A stretch of 10,021 bases of DNA, taken from positions 1 through 10,021 of the forward strand of contig JAITNR010000240.1 in NCBI GenBank assembly GCA_031290375.1, read 5' to 3'. Below are positions 5,818 through 10,021 of this stretch, in pieces. The translations under genes and the position numbers were made by a program. The DNA is from Prevotellaceae bacterium. GTDB lineage: Bacteria; Bacteroidota; Bacteroidia; Bacteroidales; Paludibacteraceae. Below the pieces are notes generated by a model. It saw nothing but the letters and a program-made list of their open reading frames with translations. It had not been told where the DNA came from and ran no database searches. Every line of letters begins with the position of its first letter. Position 1 is the stretch's first letter.

Positions 5818-7725
5818 ATGAATAATAACAATTTTTTTAGTCATGTAATTACAGTGATACTAGCCTTTCTAAGCAGTATCTTGCTTTTTTCCTGTACGGG
5901 AAAAATATTTGAAAAGAGTATTGACAACAACAAAGGCAAGTACAAAATACAAAGCGATGAATCTTCGCAAAATATTGTAGAGATTGATTTGGACAGGTCA
6001 TACAGAGAAATGGTTTTGGGGGCTGTAATAAAAAATCCTTTTTCGGTTGAAAATATGCAAAAAGGGAAAGAACTTATGTATCAGTATCTGGACGATTTGG
6101 CAAAGTTCGGCATTACAAAAAATTATCTTGATAAATTTAATGTAGAAACCACAGACCTTTATGTCAGATTTCTGCCCAAAAATTTTGAAGAGATGTTGAT
6201 ACTGGAAGCAGATACAAATTTAATATTGTTTGAGCATCCCTTACACAGAGAGATAATTGAAGACGGCGATTATTATATTGATGCCGATTTGCCAAAAGAC
6301 TCTAATCTGATATGGCTGTATGCAGTTGTCCCGCACAATTATCAATTGGATACAGGAGTGGAGTATGAAATAATAGAATCGTTGTTTTTACCGGAACACA
6401 GTCCGCAATTTCCATTGTATTACGAATGGTTACACAGTGCAAAAGATACTGACTTTTCAACTTTTTGGTATGCAGATGGTCGTACTCCATTAGAAAATGA
6501 TTTTAGAAACGCTTTGACAAATGCGGCTTTCAGAGCGGCGGAATACGAGGAACAAGACAGGACATATAACCACAGTCAATGGGAAAAAGAGTGTGTCAAA
6601 AAATATTTTATTTTTAAATCGTGGTCTTGGACTGACTGTTCTCACAAAATTTATCCGCAAGGACGGATTTTAATAGAAATTCCAAAAAACACAACAGGAT
6701 TATCGGGCGTCAAAGTAAGAATATGGCGTTGGTATAGAGCAGATGAAGTTTATACTGACGGGGCAGGGTATTTTTATGATTCTAAGGCGTGGAGCGGGGA
6801 AGCATGGGCAAACGATTATATTGGGTACAAGGTAATAATGAAAGGGAAAAGGAAAAATAACAATTGGGATTTCAAAGATAAATTTGTTTCTACTCATTCT
6901 TATAAAATGGGATATTGTAAATTATGGGAAAGCCCGCATTTTACGCTGACACACAGTGTGTCAGAAACGTGGGGGCGAGGAGTATTGAGTAATGCTGTGT
7001 ATGATTTTTGTTTAAATGCCGAAAATACAAATATGACCCTGCCCCCAAATAATTTACGAATTGCTTCTTGGTATAAAAGTGGTTTGGGCAGTATCTCCAC
7101 TCCACTGCTTCAACATGGAGTAACGCTTGGTTTTCCAATAGGTAATGCTCGCTCTTTTGGGGCGATGTGGCTTTATCAATTTTTAGGACCAATTGTATAT
7201 TTTTGCGGGTGGCAACCGGCTATGATAGTTGTGTTTGATGATAATATTGGTAATTATGAAAGAATGATTACAAGTATGTGGCACGAACTGAGCCATGCCT
7301 CACATTTTACCTGCATACATAACAATTTTGATGCACAGACCGCTGTTAATTACTGGAATTATGTCGTCTATTACGAATCAGACCACGGATTAAATGATGC
7401 TGATGGACCATACGGAAATAAGGGCGATGCAGATTGGGAAAGAATTGCATTGACAGAAGGTTGGGGTAAGTTCAGAGAGTGGTATTTAGGAGAGCGGTAT
7501 TTAAATTATAATTGTATAACATACAATACGAGTGATACTATCTCTTTTTTGAACAGCGGATATCTACCATACAATAACAATGAATTTGAGTATGAATATG
7601 CAGGAATGTTTTCTGAGTTATATAATGCACATTGCAGTATGCAAAATTTGGAAAAATTATTGCAACTTGAGCCAGCAAGTCGTCACAGTGCAATAAATAC
7701 AATTATGTTTAAATATAACCTTTAA
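5818..7725 (+). CDS. Putative zinc-metallopeptidase lipoprotein (HELSH) with Ig/TTR-like domain
   Basis: The 635-residue protein begins with a lipoprotein signal: a hydrophobic stretch (about 10-24), then L-F-S-C with C26 as the lipidation site. The following T-G-K is not a typical surface-export signal. Around residues 282-355, GVKVRIWRWYRADEVYTDGAGYF resembles the beta-sandwich modules (carboxypeptidase-regulatory/transthyretin-like) of Bacteroidota lipoproteins. The segment MWHELSHASHF carries HExxH at 489-493: zinc ligands H489 and H493, catalytic E490. E547 in LTEGWGKF, 54 residues on, is a plausible third ligand (gluzincin-like). I recall similar uncharacterised Bacteroidota lipoproteins with HELSHASHF and a later GE-W motif, but the substrate is unknown. 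It starts 35 bases after sdhA, so cotranscription is likely. It is more AT-rich than the sdh genes. Relative to an orphan 3' copy at 8361-8494 it lacks 13 codons near its C-terminus. Confidence 0.75.
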   Translation: MNNNNFFSHVITVILAFLSSILLFSCTGKIFEKSIDNNKGKYKIQSDESSQNIVEIDLDRSYREMVLGAVIKNPFSVENMQKGKELMYQYLDDLAKFGITKNYLDKFNVETTDLYVRFLPKNFEEMLILEADTNLILFEHPLHREIIEDGDYYIDADLPKDSNLIWLYAVVPHNYQLDTGVEYEIIESLFLPEHSPQFPLYYEWLHSAKDTDFSTFWYADGRTPLENDFRNALTNAAFRAAEYEEQDRTYNHSQWEKECVKKYFIFKSWSWTDCSHKIYPQGRILIEIPKNTTGLSGVKVRIWRWYRADEVYTDGAGYFYDSKAWSGEAWANDYIGYKVIMKGKRKNNNWDFKDKFVSTHSYKMGYCKLWESPHFTLTHSVSETWGRGVLSNAVYDFCLNAENTNMTLPPNNLRIASWYKSGLGSISTPLLQHGVTLGFPIGNARSFGAMWLYQFLGPIVYFCGWQPAMIVVFDDNIGNYERMITSMWHELSHASHFTCIHNNFDAQTAVNYWNYVVYYESDHGLNDADGPYGNKGDADWERIALTEGWGKFREWYLGERYLNYNCITYNTSDTISFLNSGYLPYNNNEFEYEYAGMFSELYNAHCSMQNLEKLLQLEPASRHSAINTIMFKYNL

Positions 7726-7738
7726 AAATTTTAATATT

Positions 7739-8293
7739 ATGAGAGCAAATGTAAATAAACTGATTTTTAGTTGTCTGTGTGTTCTGCTGTTACAAAGTTG
7801 TATCGAACCGTTTTTTGAGAATACTCAAACTAGGAAGTATCGACATGTCGTAAATTATCAGATAAATAATAGTACAAATGCAGATTTGTATTGTGAAATA
7901 GTGCAGACAACCGTATTCAATACAAGCGAATCACTGTCTAAATATATTATGCCTAATGAAACAAATTCAATAATCTTTGATGGTTATCGTATATTAGAAA
8001 TGTATATTAATTTTCGCGCCTATTATTCATCAGTATCAGATATTATTATTTATAATTTGAGTGATACAACACAACTTTTTCTTGTGCCAATAATTCAACA
8101 ATATATTCAACAATCCAGTATATGGGAAAATGATTGGATAATAAGAAATAACAGCGATTCAAAATATAATTATGGAGACCCTTTTTGTTGGATGTTAGAC
8201 ACATACATATTATCCATATCCGGAGAAAAATTATCATTATTTCAAAAAGATAATTCAATGCTCGAAAAGTTTCCTGAATATTATGAAAATTAA
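7739..8293 (+). CDS. Small lipoprotein, first paralogue (unknown function)
   Basis: I do not recognise this 184-residue protein. Its N-terminus is a lipoprotein signal: K7, hydrophobic residues 8-18, lipobox L-Q-S-C with C21 as lipidation site. The mature part is polar and tyrosine/asparagine-rich, without an enzymatic motif. The gene starts 13 bases after the metallopeptidase stop, so the two are probably co-translated. It is paralogous to the product of 8507-9034. They share NKL-F-CL before the cysteine (C21 in both), H-V-Y-I-N-TN-CEI-Q in the first third, IYNLSDT in the middle, and FQKD-SMLEKF-EYY-N at the C-terminus. A terminator-like hairpin follows the stop. Position suggests an accessory, inhibitor or partner of the upstream peptidase, which is inference only. 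Confidence 0.72.
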   Translation: MRANVNKLIFSCLCVLLLQSCIEPFFENTQTRKYRHVVNYQINNSTNADLYCEIVQTTVFNTSESLSKYIMPNETNSIIFDGYRILEMYINFRAYYSSVSDIIIYNLSDTTQLFLVPIIQQYIQQSSIWENDWIIRNNSDSKYNYGDPFCWMLDTYILSISGEKLSLFQKDNSMLEKFPEYYEN

Positions 8294-8299
8294 ATTATC

Positions 8300-8338
8300 A
8301 AATCGGGCGCAAGGTTTTTGCGCTTTGCACCTGATTTT
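8300..8338 (+). terminator. Terminator-like hairpin inside the sdh operon insert
   Basis: 8300-8314 pairs with 8323-8337: 15 positions with two G-T pairs and one mismatch, loop TTTTTGCG. The strand after the stem reads TCTTTG rather than a clean T-run, so strength is uncertain. It lies 7 bases after the stop of the first small lipoprotein. If active it would reduce read-through into the second lipoprotein gene and sdhB. The right arm is nearly identical to bases 1-16 of the window, so this is a repeated element. Confidence 0.5.
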
Positions 8339-8360
8339 CTTTGTTAAATTTAAAAAAAAT

Positions 8361-8494
8361 ATTGCAGTATGCAAAATTTAGAAAAATCATTATCGGAATC
8401 AACACTGGATGCTTTTCAAGAAAAATTACTGCAACTTGAACCAACAAGCTACCACAGTGCGATAAGTACAATAGTGTTAAAGTACAATCCTTAA
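8361..8494 (+). pseudogene. Orphan 3'-end copy of the metallopeptidase gene
   Basis: 8361-8382 matches 7631-7652 at 21 of 22 bases, and similarity continues to the stop at 8492-8494. The frame from ATG 8369 gives 41 residues, MQNLEKSLS...LEPTSYHSAISTIVLKYNP. These align with the last residues of the metallopeptidase (MQNLEKLLQLEPASRHSAI...KYNL), except for 13 extra residues here. No homology to the rest of the peptidase precedes it; the upstream bases are the hairpin and an A-rich run. It sits 12 bases before the next lipoprotein gene, mirroring the 13-base gap at the intact junction. I infer a partial tandem duplication remnant. It might still be translated as a short peptide. Confidence 0.75.
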
Positions 8495-8506
8495 AAAAAT
8501 AGCATT

Positions 8507-9034
8507 ATGAATACAATTTTTAATAAATTATTGTTTTGTTGCTTAGGTATTATACTTTTGACAAATTGTACCGAGTGGTTTAGCCAAACAAAGTATATTC
8601 AACATTCGCATATTGTTGATTATAAAATAGTTAACAACACGAATAAAGTTTATTTTTGTGAAATAAGCCAATCGGTTGTTAATAGTTCGGATGAAGTTCT
8701 AAATTCATTAATCGCTGGATACGATTCTATAAATATTAATTTTCTTAATACAAAAGAAATGAATTATTATCATTTAGTTGTTCATTATATGGATTCTGCA
8801 AAAATATATATATATAATTTATCTGATACATCAGTGTTTAATTTTTTACATACGGAAAAATTTGGTATAATTCAAAACGACTACATAATTTTTAATCAAG
8901 ATTATCAAAATATTAGTAGACCTGAACATAGTTTCTTATCAGCGTATCTTTTAAAAATAACACAGGAATTATTATCGCACTTTCAGAAAGATCATTCAAT
9001 GCTCGAAAAATTTTCTGAATATTATGGAAATTAA
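8507..9034 (+). CDS. Small lipoprotein, second paralogue (unknown function)
   Basis: This 175-residue product is a paralogue of the protein at 7739-8293, with the same layout: K7, hydrophobic segment 8-18, and lipidation cysteine C21. The preceding residues L-T-N-C are a looser lipobox (N before C), tolerated in Bacteroidota. Conserved blocks are H-V-Y-I-N-TN-CEI-Q, IYNLSDT and FQKDHSMLEKFSEYYGN. The last 54 bases match those of the first paralogue at 49 of 54 positions, much closer than the middle, which has drifted and is several residues shorter. The 15 bases TTAAAAAAATAGCAT before its start also precede the metallopeptidase start. No function can be assigned. It ends 43 bases before sdhB and probably shares its transcript. 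Confidence 0.7.
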   Translation: MNTIFNKLLFCCLGIILLTNCTEWFSQTKYIQHSHIVDYKIVNNTNKVYFCEISQSVVNSSDEVLNSLIAGYDSININFLNTKEMNYYHLVVHYMDSAKIYIYNLSDTSVFNFLHTEKFGIIQNDYIIFNQDYQNISRPEHSFLSAYLLKITQELLSHFQKDHSMLEKFSEYYGN

Positions 9035-9048
9035 AAAAATATAAAATA

Positions 9049-9069
9049 TAAGTAAGTAAGTAAGTAAGT
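9049..9069. repeat. (TAAG)5 tandem tetranucleotide repeat before sdhB
   Basis: Five perfect TAAG units plus one T occupy 9049-9069, ending 8 bases before the sdhB ATG at 9078. The repeat lies exactly where the ribosome contacts the leader. It places TAA stops in all three frames ahead of sdhB. It could change copy number by slippage and so tune sdhB translation, or it may simply be a scar at the insertion junction. Confidence 0.85.
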
Positions 9070-9077
9070 AATTAATT

Positions 9078-9833
9078 ATGGGAAAAAGTATAAACATAAA
9101 AGTAAAAGTTTGGCGGCAAGCCGAACCAAAAGCCAAAGGCGGCTTTGAAACGCACGAGCTGAAAAACATCTCAACAGATGCCTCTTTTCTCGAAATGCTT
9201 GACGTTCTAAACGAGCAACTTATCAAAGAGCGTAAAAACCCTGTTGCGTTCGACCACGACTGTCGTGAAGGTATCTGCGGCATGTGTTCGCTCTACATCA
9301 ACGGACATCCACACGGACCCGACCAGGAGGTTACAACCTGCCAGTTGCACATGCGTAAGTTCAAAAATGGACAGACCATCACCGTTGAACCTTGGCGTTC
9401 AAAGGCTTTCCCTGTAATCAAGGATTTGATGGTTGACCGTCAGGCGTACGACAAGATTATTCAGGCAGGTGGTTACGTATCGGTGAATACGGGTGGAGTA
9501 CCTGATGCCAACGCAATTCCCATTCCAAAACTTGTAGCTGACGAGGCGATGGATGCTGCTTCCTGTATTGGCTGCGGGGCGTGTGCTGCTGCGTGCAAAA
9601 ATGGCTCGGCGATGCTTTTTGTGGCTGCAAAAGTCAGTCAGTTGGCTCTGTTACCACAGGGGAAAACCGAAGCAGCAAAAAGGGCTAGGTCAATGATTGC
9701 TAAAATGGACGAACTTGGTTTCGGCAACTGCACCAACACCGGTGCTTGTGCCGCAGAATGCCCCAAGAGTGTTTCCCTTACGCACATTGCCCGACTGAAC
9801 AGAGAATTTTTAAGTGCAAAATTCAAGGATTGA
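9078..9833 (+). CDS. sdhB: Succinate dehydrogenase/fumarate reductase iron-sulfur subunit
   Basis: This subunit carries electrons between FAD in SdhA and quinone/haem in SdhC. The 251-residue product has all three cluster motifs. The N-terminal plant-ferredoxin-type [2Fe-2S] site is formed by C62, C67, C70 and C88 (CREGICGMC...TTC). The ferredoxin-like half holds CIGCGACAAAC (C163, C166, C169, C173) and the later CTNTGACAAECP (C218, C224, C228). In the family these ligand the [4Fe-4S] and [3Fe-4S] clusters, with the last cysteine of the first group and the first cysteine of the second exchanged between them. Length and order are standard and nothing is missing. The start at 9078 follows a TAAG tandem repeat rather than a Shine-Dalgarno. 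Composition returns to that of sdhC and sdhA, in contrast to the AT-rich insert separating it from sdhA. It is the last gene of the operon and a hairpin follows. Confidence 0.95.
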   Translation: MGKSINIKVKVWRQAEPKAKGGFETHELKNISTDASFLEMLDVLNEQLIKERKNPVAFDHDCREGICGMCSLYINGHPHGPDQEVTTCQLHMRKFKNGQTITVEPWRSKAFPVIKDLMVDRQAYDKIIQAGGYVSVNTGGVPDANAIPIPKLVADEAMDAASCIGCGACAAACKNGSAMLFVAAKVSQLALLPQGKTEAAKRARSMIAKMDELGFGNCTNTGACAAECPKSVSLTHIARLNREFLSAKFKD

Positions 9834-9845
9834 AAAATTCACTGT

Positions 9846-9887
9846 TAAACACAAGGCTGTCCAAAAAGTATGGCAGCCTTGCGTTTA
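9846..9887 (+). terminator. Hairpin after sdhB, possible operon terminator
   Basis: CAAGGCTG (9852-9859) pairs with CAGCCTTG (9874-9881). After one A-C mismatch the stem continues with TAAAC (9846-9850) and GTTTA (9883-9887). It lies 12 bases after the sdhB stop, where a terminator is expected. There is no clear T-run after it. GCGTTT at 9881-9886 could instead pair with AAACGC at 9903-9908, so the fold is not certain. Confidence 0.5.
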
Positions 9888-9896
9888 CATTTGAGC

Positions 9897-9973
9897 CAGG
9901 GCAAACGCATCTTAATTTAACAAATTTTAAATACTAAAAATTTTCTTTTTCCGTTTGTATAATAAAAAGAGTA
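9897..9973 (+). mobile_element. Possible left end of an insertion sequence
   Basis: CAGGGCAAACGCATC begins at 9897, 77 bases before the start of a truncated transposase-like frame. Ends beginning CAGGG are, as I recall, frequent in ISAs1-type elements. The other end and any target duplication lie outside the window, so the boundary is tentative. The remaining bases are AT-rich and show no other signal. Confidence 0.3.
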
Positions 9974-10021
9974 ATGCAAACACCTGTTAGTTATTTTACA
10001 GAGTTGACCGACCCTCGTGTG
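9974..10021 (+). CDS. Probable ISAs1-family transposase, N-terminal 16 codons only
   Basis: The open frame from ATG 9974 runs off the window. Only MQTPVSYFTELTDPRV is visible. The pattern hydrophobic-x-Y-F-x-x-L-x-D-P-R matches the start of the N-terminal domain that precedes the DDE domain in ISAs1-family and H-repeat transposases (PF13808-like). Sixteen residues allow only a tentative call, because the catalytic DDE residues are not in view. The frame points away from sdhB and is separated from it by a hairpin. An insertion sequence here would show that this operon neighbourhood receives mobile DNA. Confidence 0.5.
   Translation, partial: MQTPVSYFTELTDPRV

Noticed and set aside
9049..9069. 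TAAG tandem repeat as a CRISPR or origin iteron
   Set aside because: Units are only 4 bases with no spacers, no cas or rep gene is nearby, and it sits in an operon leader.
8320..9077. A separate promoter driving the second lipoprotein gene and sdhB
   Set aside because: I searched by eye for TAnnTTTG with an upstream TTTG and found no convincing pair, so none is annotated. One may still exist.
9746..9937. 63-codon open frame overlapping the end of sdhB
   Set aside because: It starts inside the last cluster motif of sdhB in another frame and runs across the post-operon hairpin. No supporting signal.

Overview
The window looks like a chromosomal segment from a Bacteroidota bacterium, probably Bacteroidales. 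This rests on the sdhC/frdC (cytochrome b558 type), flavoprotein and iron-sulfur gene order, A-rich leaders without Shine-Dalgarno sequences, several LxxC lipoproteins, a secreted Fibrobacter-succinogenes-major-type (FISUMP/TIGR02145-like) protein, and dispersed palindromic repeats of a kind common in this phylum. No rRNA, tRNA or CRISPR array is visible.

Layout. (1) 1-703 is gene-free and dense in repeats: half of a hairpin at the left edge, a (CA)12 microsatellite, a short CG run, a 72-bp palindromic repeat, a further hairpin, and a ~206-bp inverted-repeat-bounded block enclosing dispersed repeat copy A. (2) 704-2552 is a secreted protein with an N-terminal adhesin-like region, Ig-like modules and a C-terminal FISUMP domain, split by one +1 frameshift near 1118-1122. 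Undoing it gives a continuous 615-residue protein. (3) 2553-3060 is gene-free. It holds two stacked hairpins (the second a good intrinsic terminator), dispersed repeat copy B in the same orientation as copy A, and a perfect 13-bp inverted repeat upstream of sdhC. (4) 3061-9833 is a succinate dehydrogenase/fumarate reductase operon, sdhC-sdhA-[insert]-sdhB. (5) 9834-10021 holds a hairpin and the first codons of a probable ISAs1-type transposase cut off by the window edge.

The main oddity is the roughly 3.3-kb AT-rich insert between sdhA and sdhB, two subunits that are normally encoded side by side. It carries a 635-residue lipoprotein with an HELSH zinc-metallopeptidase signature, then a 184-residue lipoprotein, then an orphan copy of the 3' end of the metallopeptidase gene, then a 175-residue paralogue of the first small lipoprotein. 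The unit [metallopeptidase C-terminus + small lipoprotein] has therefore been duplicated in tandem. A terminator-like hairpin lies inside the insert and a (TAAG)5 tandem repeat sits just upstream of the sdhB start, so the insert may alter sdhB expression relative to sdhCA.

SdhC anchors and supplies haem, SdhA carries FAD and the dicarboxylate site, and SdhB carries the three Fe-S clusters. Together they form the membrane succinate:quinone oxidoreductase. The insert genes have no recognisable link to that reaction. Their function (a cell-envelope peptidase with small lipoprotein partners) is inferred only.
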